The translations under genes and the position numbers were made by a program. A stretch of 64,000 nucleotides of DNA from Paracoccaceae bacterium (GTDB lineage: Bacteria > Pseudomonadota > Alphaproteobacteria > Rhodobacterales > Rhodobacteraceae): contig JACVZW010000009.1 of NCBI GenBank assembly GCA_014654775.1, positions 1-64,000 on the forward strand, written 5' to 3'. Below, one piece after another: positions 27,680 through 34,024 of the stretch (position 1 is the first letter of the stretch; every line of letters begins with the position of its first letter). Under the pieces are notes generated by a model, which saw only the letters and a list, made by a program, of their open reading frames with translations, was not told the DNA's origin and did not search any database.

Positions 27680-28773
27680 TGCGGCTTGCCCTGCTGGTTC
27701 TGGCTCTGATGCTGGCTGCGCTGCCCTTGCGGGCGGCCGAGGGGCTGATGGTGCGGGCCACGGGCTTTGCCATCCAGTCGGGGGCCGAGGATGCGGCCAG
27801 CGCCAAGCGGCGCGCAGTGGCCGATGCGTTGCTGCAGGCGGCGCTGTCGGGGGGCGCGTCGGTCACCGGGCATACGGTGATGGACAAAAGCGTGATCACC
27901 AGCGACCTCCTGATCGTGCGGCCCGTGGGGCGGGTGCTGCGGCACCAGATCGTGGAGTTGTCACAGAACGGCGCGACATGGAGCGCGACGATCGAAGCGG
28001 TGGTGGGAGAGGGCGTGTCGGGCGACTGCACGCGGCGGCGGAACCTGTCGCTGATCGTTTATGCGCCGGTGATCGCGGTGGAACCGCAGGCCCCGGCTTG
28101 GACCGAGCCGCTGGCCATGGAAGTGGCCAAGCAGATGGTGCGGCGGCTGGAGGCGCATCCGGCGACCGAACTGGTGCGGGTGACGGACCGCGCCTTTCCC
28201 CGTTTGTCGAAAAAGCGCGAGGCCACGGATTACGAGACGCTGACGCGCGGATCGGTGCGGCTGGGCGAAGGGGAACACGCCTTCATCCCGGTGGTGGAGG
28301 TGGATGTCGGCGGGATGGGCATGAAGCCCGACCTGCGGATGCGGATCGAGATGGTGCTGATCGCAGGGTCGGGCGAGGAATCCCGGCAGGCGGCAGAGCG
28401 CAGCGTGAAACTGCCCGGCGTGTCGCCCTTGGGGCGGCTGGCCATCGCCATCGAACCTGACCGGCGGCAGCTTGCCGCGCAGCTGACCGAAGGGTTGGAG
28501 CGCGAGATGGATCGGCTGCTGGACATCGAGACCTGCAAGCCGGTGACGGCGCGGCTGGATGTGGCGGGCGGCAAGATCGTGGCCCCGGTGGGCAAGCGGC
28601 AAGGCCTGACGCGGGGGAGCATCGCCTTCACCGCCGATGCGGACCATTCGACAGAGATGCTTGAAGTCGTGGAACTGGGCAATGACCGCGCGGTACTGCG
28701 GCCGCTGGATCCGGGCCGGGGGGCCAAGGCCTTTTCCGGGCGTCCGGTGCGGTTCGTGGAGGCGGGGCTGTGA
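27679..28773 (+). CDS. flgT: FlgT-like periplasmic flagellar protein
   Basis: 364 residues from ATG, overlapping the flgP stop by one base; a GTG one codon earlier is also possible. Signal peptide to about residue 20 (ALPLRAAEG). The N-terminal domain has the FlgT pattern (AIQSGAEDAASAKRRAVADALLQAALSGGA), a long middle domain follows, and a short C-terminal beta domain (about 290-360) contains GKIVAPVGKRQGLTRGS. A distant FlgT homologue encoded upstream of flgA in R. sphaeroides is known to be needed for flagellar rotation and to contact MotB and FliL. Gene order here is the same. Confidence 0.85.
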   Translation: MRLALLVLALMLAALPLRAAEGLMVRATGFAIQSGAEDAASAKRRAVADALLQAALSGGASVTGHTVMDKSVITSDLLIVRPVGRVLRHQIVELSQNGATWSATIEAVVGEGVSGDCTRRRNLSLIVYAPVIAVEPQAPAWTEPLAMEVAKQMVRRLEAHPATELVRVTDRAFPRLSKKREATDYETLTRGSVRLGEGEHAFIPVVEVDVGGMGMKPDLRMRIEMVLIAGSGEESRQAAERSVKLPGVSPLGRLAIAIEPDRRQLAAQLTEGLEREMDRLLDIETCKPVTARLDVAGGKIVAPVGKRQGLTRGSIAFTADADHSTEMLEVVELGNDRAVLRPLDPGRGAKAFSGRPVRFVEAGL

Positions 28774-29477
28774 GGGGGGTTGCGATGGGCCTGATGATGG
28801 CGGCGACACCCGCTTTTGCCATGGAATATGGCGGCGGCGTGCCGGGGGAAGAGGTCGGGCGGCTGATCCGTGTGGCGATGGAAGAGGCGGGTCAGGCTGT
28901 GCCCGATTTCGCCGATCCAGCGCGGGCCTTCCCGCCCTGTGCGAGCAGGCCGGAGGTTCTGCCCCGGCAGGGCAGTTGGGCCACGGCGGAGGTGCGCTGC
29001 GACGGGCCGGTCTGGAGCCGCGCGGTGCGGACCGGGGCGGTGATCGGCGCGGCGGCCATGGCCGCCCCCGACATGGAAACAGATGACGGGCCGATGGCCG
29101 TGGTCCTGCTGCGCAGCGTTGCGCGGGGCGCGGTGCTGATGGCCGAGGATGTGGCGCTGGCCCCGGCGGGCGCGCGCAGCCCCGACGGCATCTTCACCGA
29201 TCCCGGCGAAGTGATCGGGCGGCGCACCAAGACGGCGCTGGGGGCGGGCAAGCCCGTCCTGCTGCGCCAGTTGGAACCCGTTTGGATGGTGGCGCGCGGC
29301 AATCCCGTGGTTCTGGTGGCGATGGCCGGGGGGCTTGCCGTTTCGGCCCCGGCAGAGGCGCTGGACGATGGCGGGATGGGCGATGTGATCCGCGTCCTGA
29401 ACAAATCGAGCGGGCGCGAAGTGAAGGCTGTGGTCACCGGAAGAAATTCCGTGATGGCCCAGACTAACATGCGCTGA
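28770..29477 (+). CDS. flgA: Flagellar P-ring chaperone FlgA
   Basis: 235 residues from GTG overlapping the flgT stop (GTGA). A signal peptide (GLMMAATPAFA) precedes an N-terminal region and a SAF domain (about 110-235) with VLLRSVARGAVLMAEDVAL, GRRTKTALGAGKPVLLRQLEP and the final DVIRVLNKSSGREVKAVVTG. FlgA is the periplasmic chaperone for P-ring assembly by FlgI; flgI is not in the window. Confidence 0.93.
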   Translation: MRGVAMGLMMAATPAFAMEYGGGVPGEEVGRLIRVAMEEAGQAVPDFADPARAFPPCASRPEVLPRQGSWATAEVRCDGPVWSRAVRTGAVIGAAAMAAPDMETDDGPMAVVLLRSVARGAVLMAEDVALAPAGARSPDGIFTDPGEVIGRRTKTALGAGKPVLLRQLEPVWMVARGNPVVLVAMAGGLAVSAPAEALDDGGMGDVIRVLNKSSGREVKAVVTGRNSVMAQTNMR

Positions 29478-29491
29478 AATTCTTCCGTAAT
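29465..29491 (+). promoter_or_regulatory. Weak sigma-28 promoter candidate for flgM
   Basis: TAAC at 29465-29468, 15-base spacer, TCCGTAAT at 29484-29491, 21 bases before the flgM ATG. Both hexamer-like parts deviate from the motif seen elsewhere in the window; the spacing is right. Confidence 0.35.
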
Positions 29492-29512
29492 GACAGCTAA
29501 ACGGAGGCTCTC

Positions 29513-29818
29513 ATGGTAGACCCAATTTCAACATCAGCTGCGCGTCCTCGGATCGCCCGTCCGGGCGAAGATGTCGCTGTGCCGGTACAGGGTTCCACCG
29601 CGAACGGCTCTGCCACGGCTGTCGGAACGGCCGCAGGGGACAGCGTCTCGCTGAGCCCGGCGGCACAATCCCTGCCTGCAGAGCTTAAGGGTGGACCCCC
29701 CATTGATCTGACCATCGTGGCCAAGATCAAGGAAGCGATTGCGGAAGGGAAGTATCCCATCGATCTGGAGAAGATCACCGACAGTCTGTTCGAGAACTAT
29801 CTCGAACTGACGTCGTGA
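29513..29818 (+). CDS. flgM: Anti-sigma-28 factor FlgM
   Basis: 101 residues. The N-terminal half is low-complexity and probably disordered. The C-terminal half has the FlgM sigma-binding helices: VSLSPAAQSLPAEL, then IDLTIVAKIKEAIAEGKYPI and DLEKITDSLFENYLEL. It holds FliA inactive until the hook is complete and is then exported. GGAGG precedes the ATG. The flgA-flgM order is conventional; a separate late promoter is possible. Confidence 0.92.
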   Translation: MVDPISTSAARPRIARPGEDVAVPVQGSTANGSATAVGTAAGDSVSLSPAAQSLPAELKGGPPIDLTIVAKIKEAIAEGKYPIDLEKITDSLFENYLELTS

Positions 29819-29863
29819 TCCTTTTCCCGATCCGCAAGATCTAACGACCCGGAGCCTTCCGAC

Positions 29864-30283
29864 ATGACACTCGGCACGTCTGCCATTCTTCTGGCCACCC
29901 TTCTGGCAGGGATCACCCTTGTCGCCTTTGGACTGCTGCGCAACCGCGCGCGGGACGCCGAGGCGGTGGCGGAGATGGGTCATTCTGACGGGGCGGATGC
30001 GCCCGACATGAGCCAAGAACTGGCCGGCGCCTTTGCCGCGCGGCTGGAGGCGATTATGGCCGAGCAGACGGCGCGGCAGTCTGAGGCGCTGAGCGATGCG
30101 CTGGCGGGGCTGAAGTCGGACATTCAGGATCTGAAGTCGGATGTGGAATGGCTGGCGGGCGAACGGATGATCGAGCAGGCGATCACACTGGCGCAGACGG
30201 GGCTGGAGGCGGACGAGATCGGGCGCGAACTGGGCCTGACCCGGGAGACCGCCGAGACGATCCGGATGTTCCGCCGCCACTGA
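29864..30283 (+). CDS. Bitopic membrane protein with coiled coil and DUF2802-like C-terminus
   Basis: 139 residues: one N-terminal membrane helix (about 7-25), a linker, a coiled-coil stretch (about 55-100, with ALAGLKSDIQDLKSDVEWLA) and a short helix-turn-helix-like end (ALTLAQTGLEADEIGRELGL-type, about 105-139) like the DUF2802 motif found beside flagellar and chemotaxis genes elsewhere. R. sphaeroides MotF is also a bitopic protein from the fla1 cluster; this gene could be its counterpart, but I cannot confirm that. GGAG precedes the ATG. It follows flgM by 45 bases and ends at a strong terminator. Confidence 0.7.
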   Translation: MTLGTSAILLATLLAGITLVAFGLLRNRARDAEAVAEMGHSDGADAPDMSQELAGAFAARLEAIMAEQTARQSEALSDALAGLKSDIQDLKSDVEWLAGERMIEQAITLAQTGLEADEIGRELGLTRETAETIRMFRRH

Positions 30284-30305
30284 GCGCCGGGGATGTGAAC
30301 AGGCG

Positions 30306-30336
30306 GGGGCCGGACGGAAAGCCGTCCGGCCCCTTT
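30306..30336 (+). terminator. Rho-independent terminator after the flgP-flgM-orf139 genes
   Basis: A perfect 12-base stem GGGGCCGGACGG/CCGTCCGGCCCC with an AAAG loop is followed by TTTCCC. It separates the plus-strand genes from the convergent Sel1 gene. Confidence 0.92.
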
Positions 30337-30369
30337 CCCATTCCGGTGCAAGATCAGGCCGATGCGGGA

Positions 30370-30993
30370 TCAGGGCAGCGTGGCGCAGAGGGCGTGGCCC
30401 GCCATGCCGCCCGCGCAGAGATCGCGCAGCGCCTGCAGGGCGGCATCCTGCGCGGCGAGCCGATCCTTGGGATCGATGCGCGCCAGCGTGGCATCGCGGG
30501 CCGCCGCCGCATTGGGCGTGGCAAGCGCGGCAGAGAGGGCCTGCCAGACATAGCCGCCCGTCAGATCCGGTTTCGGCAGAAGATCGAGCCGCAGGACCGA
30601 GCGTTCCAGCATCGCGCGCCCGTCGCCGGATTGGATGCGGGGATCGAGATCGGCTTCGATGCGGGTGACAAGCTCTTCGCGCAGGGCGGGGCTGGCCTTG
30701 TCGGCCAGCTTGTCGATCAGGGCGCGGGCGGCGGGCACGCCGGCCAGACGAGCGCGCCACCCCCAGTAGAGCGCCTCGCGGTCGTTCTGGGGGACGCCGA
30801 TGCCTTGGGCGTAGAGAAGGCCGAGGTTGAACTGTGCCTCGGACTCGCCCGCGCGGGCGAGATCGAGCAGCATCTGCGCCGCTTCGGGCGCGCGGCCTGC
30901 GCGCAGGGTTTCGATGGCGCTGCCGAGATCCGGTGCGGCCTGTGCTGCAAGCGGCAGCAACACGAGCGGGAGGAGAAGGGCGCGGGTCTTCAT
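30370..30993 (-). CDS. Secreted Sel1-repeat protein
   Basis: 207 residues with a signal peptide (MKTRALLLPLVLLPLAAQAA). At least one clear Sel1-like repeat is present (AQFNLGLLYAQGIGVPQNDR, near residue 55-85), with helical sequence around it; two Cys lie near the C-terminus (DLCAGGMAGHALCATLP). Sel1 proteins act as periplasmic scaffolds, and some belong to motility or secretion systems. Its ATG overlaps the stop of the NHase/NHLP-like gene upstream by 4 bases, so both are read from the sigma-28 candidate at 31470. Confidence 0.8.
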   Translation of the reverse strand: MKTRALLLPLVLLPLAAQAAPDLGSAIETLRAGRAPEAAQMLLDLARAGESEAQFNLGLLYAQGIGVPQNDREALYWGWRARLAGVPAARALIDKLADKASPALREELVTRIEADLDPRIQSGDGRAMLERSVLRLDLLPKPDLTGGYVWQALSAALATPNAAAARDATLARIDPKDRLAAQDAALQALRDLCAGGMAGHALCATLP

Positions 30994-31430
30994 CGGGCGG
31001 CCGTGAGGACAAGCTGAAGATAGAGGAGACGCCGCCGGGGCATGTGCCGGATGGGGCGTTCGTAGACAACGACCTGTGGGCGGCTGTTCGCCTCGGTCAC
31101 AAATTCGATCTCGATGTTTTCGGGCAGGAAGACGTCGTAGAATTCCAGCGTGGCCACCGGATCGGCGGCGAAGCGGTCACGGAAGCCGGGATCGATCCAG
31201 ATGCGGGCGAGCGCGCGGCCGAGGATGTCAGGGAGGTAGCGTTCCACCTGTTCGCGGTTGCGCAGGCGGGTTTCGTGGCGCACGAGATCGTAATCGCGGG
31301 CGTGGGGCTGTGCCTTCGGCTCGGCTGCGCCGGGCACGCCATAGGCGTGACGTACGGCATCGCGCAGCCGCGTCAGCGTGGGCAGACGAGAGATGACGGG
31401 GACAAGCGCCCGGGACATCCTCTCTTTCAT
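30990..31430 (-). CDS. Protein with nitrile-hydratase-alpha/NHLP-like segment, flagellar context
   Basis: 146 residues. Residues about 70-125 follow the pattern of the NHase-alpha/NHLP leader family: IWIDPGFRDRFAADPVATLE, then LPENIEIEFVTEANSRPQVV and VYERP, with the W-x-DP-x-FR...DP...P...V spacing. There is no GG-type cleavage site or downstream core peptide; basic helical sequence precedes and follows, so it is not an obvious natural-product precursor. ATG at 31430 or 31418 could be used. A TAAA-N15-GCCGTTTT element lies 40-66 bases upstream. Function unknown; a late motility role is inferred from promoter and position. Confidence 0.7.
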   Translation of the reverse strand: MKERMSRALVPVISRLPTLTRLRDAVRHAYGVPGAAEPKAQPHARDYDLVRHETRLRNREQVERYLPDILGRALARIWIDPGFRDRFAADPVATLEFYDVFLPENIEIEFVTEANSRPQVVVYERPIRHMPRRRLLYLQLVLTAAR

Positions 31431-31469
31431 CGCGGAGCAGCCCTTCGAAAGGTGTTCAATTCTAGGGTG

Positions 31470-31496
31470 AAAACGGCACGGGTGGCGATTTGTTTA
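31470..31496 (-). promoter_or_regulatory. Sigma-28 (FliA) promoter candidate for the NHase/NHLP-like and Sel1 genes
   Basis: Minus strand: TAAA (31496-31493), 15-base spacer, GCCGTTTT (31477-31470). Ideal spacing; 39 bases before the ATG. Confidence 0.78.
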
Positions 31497-31507
31497 GGAG
31501 GTTGCCC

Positions 31508-31534
31508 TCAAATGGCGGGGGCTGGTGCCGTTCT
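31508..31534 (+). promoter_or_regulatory. Possible sigma-28 promoter for the second FliL gene
   Basis: TCAA at 31508-31511, 15-base spacer, GCCGTTCT at 31527-31534, 30 bases before the ATG. The -35 has one mismatch to the TAAA seen elsewhere. It is divergent from the site at 31470. Confidence 0.45.
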
Positions 31535-31564
31535 GGATGTATGCGGTGACAATTGGGGGTTGCC

Positions 31565-32047
31565 ATGATTGTGGCCTTGCCGGGCCAGACGCCAGCCATT
31601 TTGGGTTTCGCCTTTCCGGCGGGGCTTGCGCTTGCCTTGGCGGCAGTGCTGCTGGTGTCCTATCCGCCGCGGGTGGAGGTTGCGGCGGAAGAGGCCGTGG
31701 TCGAGCAACCAGCAGGGCTGATGCATCTGTATATTGCGCTGCAGGAGCCGCTGTACGTGTCGCTGGGCACGGGGCCGCGGATGAAGCTGGATCTGGCGGT
31801 TTCTGTCTCGGGGACGAGCGCGCAGCTTTTGGAACTGAATGCCGTGGTGGATGACCAGCTGTCGCGCGTCCGGGCGGCGATCCTGAGCGAGGCGCAGGAG
31901 ATGGTCATGGAAGGGGCGGACAGCGTGATGGTGCATGCCGCCCTGCCAGAGCGGGCGCGGGACACGATCAATGGGATGCTGGGCAGCGAGGACTTTCCGG
32001 AACCGGTGGCCGAGGTCCTGATCCTGGGGCTGGCGCTGCAGGAGTGA
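31565..32047 (+). CDS. Second FliL-like protein
   Basis: 160 residues from ATG; a TTG 12 bases upstream is an alternative. One membrane helix (about 12-33) precedes a FliL-like periplasmic domain: HLYIALQEPLYVSLG (the EPxxVxL strand), KLDLAVSVSG, a VRAAILSEAQEMVMEG helix, RARDTINGML and a final strand PVAEVLILGLALQ. The canonical fliL is at 52822-53382 in its normal operon, so this is a divergent paralogue. FliL encircles the stator and stabilises it. Two FliL-type proteins could form mixed rings or serve different stators. Confidence 0.75.
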   Translation: MIVALPGQTPAILGFAFPAGLALALAAVLLVSYPPRVEVAAEEAVVEQPAGLMHLYIALQEPLYVSLGTGPRMKLDLAVSVSGTSAQLLELNAVVDDQLSRVRAAILSEAQEMVMEGADSVMVHAALPERARDTINGMLGSEDFPEPVAEVLILGLALQE

Positions 32048-32048
32048 G

Positions 32049-32065
32049 GCGGCACATATCTTGCA
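32049..32065 (+). promoter_or_regulatory. Sigma-54 promoter candidate for the 66-residue ORF
   Basis: GCGGCACATATCTTGCA: -24 GG and -12 GC at correct spacing with a perfect TTGCA; 34 bases before an ATG with a very strong ribosome site. Confidence 0.7.
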
Positions 32066-32099
32066 CGACTTGGGCGAGACTTAGCCCGAGGAGGCAGGA

Positions 32100-32300
32100 A
32101 TGACTGCGATGACCGAACGGACCATGACCGATGCCAGCGATCGCGCGGTGCTGTCTGCCGCGCTGCAGACGGTGGCGGTGGAATGCGTGCATTATGACGA
32201 TGCGGAGCGGCCCAATCGGCGGCGCTTGATGCCGCTGGCGGGCCTGCTGGCCCCGCTGGTCAGCGCTCGTCTGGGTGACGCTCTGCGCGACGCCAGCTGA
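32100..32300 (+). CDS. Small soluble protein of 66 residues, function unknown
   Basis: MTAMTERTMTDASDRAVLSA at the start, then a mostly helical sequence with a His-Tyr-Asp-Asp cluster (CVHYDDAERPNRRR) and an amphipathic C-terminus. AGGAGGCAGGA precedes the ATG, and a sigma-54-like promoter lies just upstream, which argues for a real gene. Its last 41 bases overlap the 3' end of the minus-strand gene 32260-32478. No family recognised. Confidence 0.6.
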   Translation: MTAMTERTMTDASDRAVLSAALQTVAVECVHYDDAERPNRRRLMPLAGLLAPLVSARLGDALRDAS

Positions 32301-32478
32301 GATAGCGATAGAGGAAGGTCCCGGCGATCACCGCCGGGAACCACAGAACCAGCTGGCGCAGGTCCGGTAGGTTCGACAGGAGCCGGTCGGTCAGGATCGG
32401 GTCCAGAAGGCCCATGCCCAGAAGCGGCGCGGCCGAAATCAGGAACCAGCGGATATTGAGGCAGCGGCGGCAGGCCAT
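32260..32478 (-). CDS. Small membrane protein downstream of fliS, function unknown
   Basis: 72 residues with two hydrophobic helices (about 10-28 and 42-58) and a CRRC pair near the N-terminus. It follows orf100 by 11 bases on the same strand and seems to close the fliS-orf100-orf72 operon. No family recognised; the convergent overlap with the 66-residue ORF makes one of the two less certain. Confidence 0.5.
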   Translation of the reverse strand: MACRRCLNIRWFLISAAPLLGMGLLDPILTDRLLSNLPDLRQLVLWFPAVIAGTFLYRYLSWRRAERHPDER

Positions 32479-32489
32479 CGGCGCCCCCG

Positions 32490-32792
32490 TCAGCGCGCGC
32501 GCTCGCCCGGCTGGGCGTAGGCGGCGCGGATCTGGCCATCGCGGCGGGCGGCGACTTCGCCCCGAGCGACGGCCTGTTCCAGCGCCACAATGGCACGGGC
32601 CACGATGGCCTGAGCGTGGCGGGCGGCGGCTGCGTGCTGCGGGCCGAGGCTGCGCGCCATGCGGTCGAGATCGGCGGTCGAGATCAGGGTCTGCACGATA
32701 TCCTCACGCTGGGCGGCATCTTCGAGCCTGCCCGCGATCAGCGCGAATTCCACGCTTGCCGCATCGGTGAAGGGAACGCGCTGGAGGGTCAT
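32490..32792 (-). CDS. Small helical protein immediately after fliS (FliT-like position)
   Basis: 100 residues (MTLQRVPFTDAASVEFALIA...), almost entirely helical with many Ala, Arg and Gln. Its ATG overlaps the fliS stop by 4 bases (ATGA). In enteric bacteria fliT occupies this position, but I see no specific FliT signature. The residues after about 85 are rich in Arg and Gly and may be disordered. Function unknown. Confidence 0.65.
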   Translation of the reverse strand: MTLQRVPFTDAASVEFALIAGRLEDAAQREDIVQTLISTADLDRMARSLGPQHAAAARHAQAIVARAIVALEQAVARGEVAARRDGQIRAAYAQPGERAR

Positions 32793-33184
32793 GCCGCGTC
32801 GCCCGTCACGCGGTTGCCGATCTGCTGCCACGCGGCGAGCAGGCTGCCGATGTGGTCGGCGCATTCGGCGAGGCGGGGCGAGGGTTCGCGGCGGAACGTC
32901 TCGGCCACGCGGAGGCGGCAGTATTCATAGACCCGGAACAGATGTTCGGAAATCTCGCCGCCCTTTTCGAAATCGAGGCTGGACTGCAGGATGTAGATCG
33001 CCGTGAAGGCGCGATTGATGTGGGGGGCCGGATAGCTCCGATCCGGTTCGGCGGCCGCCAGCACACGCAGAGAGCGTTCCAACTCACGCAGGGTGACGAG
33101 GATGATGCCATGGGGGCTTTCGACGGTGAGCGCCTCGCCGGTGTCGGTGCGGCGATACTGGGCACGGGCATCGAGGAACGTCAT
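32789..33184 (-). CDS. fliS: Flagellin export chaperone FliS
   Basis: 131 residues from the ATG that sits 9 bases after AAGG; an in-frame ATG three codons earlier is possible. The FliS pattern is visible: ARAQYRRTDTGEALTVESPH near the start, LYxGxx-type helices replaced by IILVTLRELERSLRVL, then AIYILQSSLDFEKGGEISEH and LFRVYEYCRLRVAETFRREP. FliS holds flagellin monomers in the cytosol before export. The promoter upstream fits sigma-28, as does that of fliC. Confidence 0.88.
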   Translation of the reverse strand: MTFLDARAQYRRTDTGEALTVESPHGIILVTLRELERSLRVLAAAEPDRSYPAPHINRAFTAIYILQSSLDFEKGGEISEHLFRVYEYCRLRVAETFRREPSPRLAECADHIGSLLAAWQQIGNRVTGDAA

Positions 33185-33232
33185 GCTGTGCATCCTTTCT
33201 TGGGTGCTTGGAACTGCCTGTTGTTGAAAAGA

Positions 33233-33259
33233 GAAACGACCTTTTGGCCCATATGTTTA
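33233..33259 (-). promoter_or_regulatory. Sigma-28 (FliA) promoter candidate for fliS
   Basis: Minus strand: TAAA (33259-33256) within CTAAACAT, 15-base spacer, GTCGTTTC (33240-33233). CTAAACAT is also the -35 region of fliC in this window. Confidence 0.7.
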
Positions 33260-33359
33260 GCCGCCGGAATGCCGCTTGCGGGCGGCTTGCGCGCAAAGCA
33301 AAGGGCGGGCCGCTGGTTCCAGCAGGCCCGCCCTTGGGACGCGGAGAGGCGTGATCAGA

Positions 33360-33863
33360 TCAGTGGAAGAGCGAGGCGCGGCGGGTGGCCGGGCGGCGCA
33401 GCAGCGCGGCGCGGGCGGGTTCCGGGGCGACGTGACGCAGGCGCGAATGGGCGAGCATCTGGCGGCCGGTGGCCAGCGTGTCGGCCAGTTTGTCGTCGTC
33501 GGCGTTGATGTCGAAGATCAGATCGATGGCGAAGCCCTGCGCTTCGGCAGCAGTCCCGCGCGAGGCGGCGATGACGAGGTCGCGGCGGGCCCAGCCCAGC
33601 TGCGCCACCAGAAGCGCCATGCGGCGGGCGGGCATGGTGCCCGGATCGAGATCGAGGATCAGCATGTCGGGCGCGTCGCGGCGCAGCAGCGCCAGGTCGC
33701 AGCCGGTGGCATCGGTCGCCATGATGTCGCGGGCAGCGAGGGCCTGCAGCAGGCGGGGCGCGCGGGGCGAGAGGATGGCTGCATTGACGGGCTGACGCCA
33801 GATCGCGGCTTCCGGGAGGAAGGGAGCGGTTTCAGCGGGAACAACGGCGCGATGCATCATCAT
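33360..33863 (-). CDS. Degenerate receiver-like protein, function unknown
   Basis: 167 residues from the MMMHR start; no clear ribosome site, and a longer frame to 33911 exists. Residues about 27-130 resemble a CheY-like fold: AAILSPRAPRLLQALAARDI, then DMLILDLDPGTMPARRMALL with a possible phospho-Asp, then RRDLVIAASRG. The N-terminal acidic pair is missing (ILSPR), so metal binding and phosphorylation are doubtful. It lies between fliS and the cheA3 end, transcribed leftward. No sigma-54 or sigma-28 element was seen upstream. Confidence 0.55.
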   Translation of the reverse strand: MMMHRAVVPAETAPFLPEAAIWRQPVNAAILSPRAPRLLQALAARDIMATDATGCDLALLRRDAPDMLILDLDPGTMPARRMALLVAQLGWARRDLVIAASRGTAAEAQGFAIDLIFDINADDDKLADTLATGRQMLAHSRLRHVAPEPARAALLRRPATRRASLFH

Positions 33864-34024
33864 GGGACTACCCGTAGCGGTGTTTCGGAGCCGTGGTGCC
33901 GTTCGTGGCAAGCGACTCAGGTTTCGTGTTGAAGGTAGGATTCCGCTATTTTCGCCTTGTTTTCAACGCTGGACCGGCCCCCCGATACGGATGCCGCCGG
34001 GCACGGCATCCGCGTATGCCGGGT

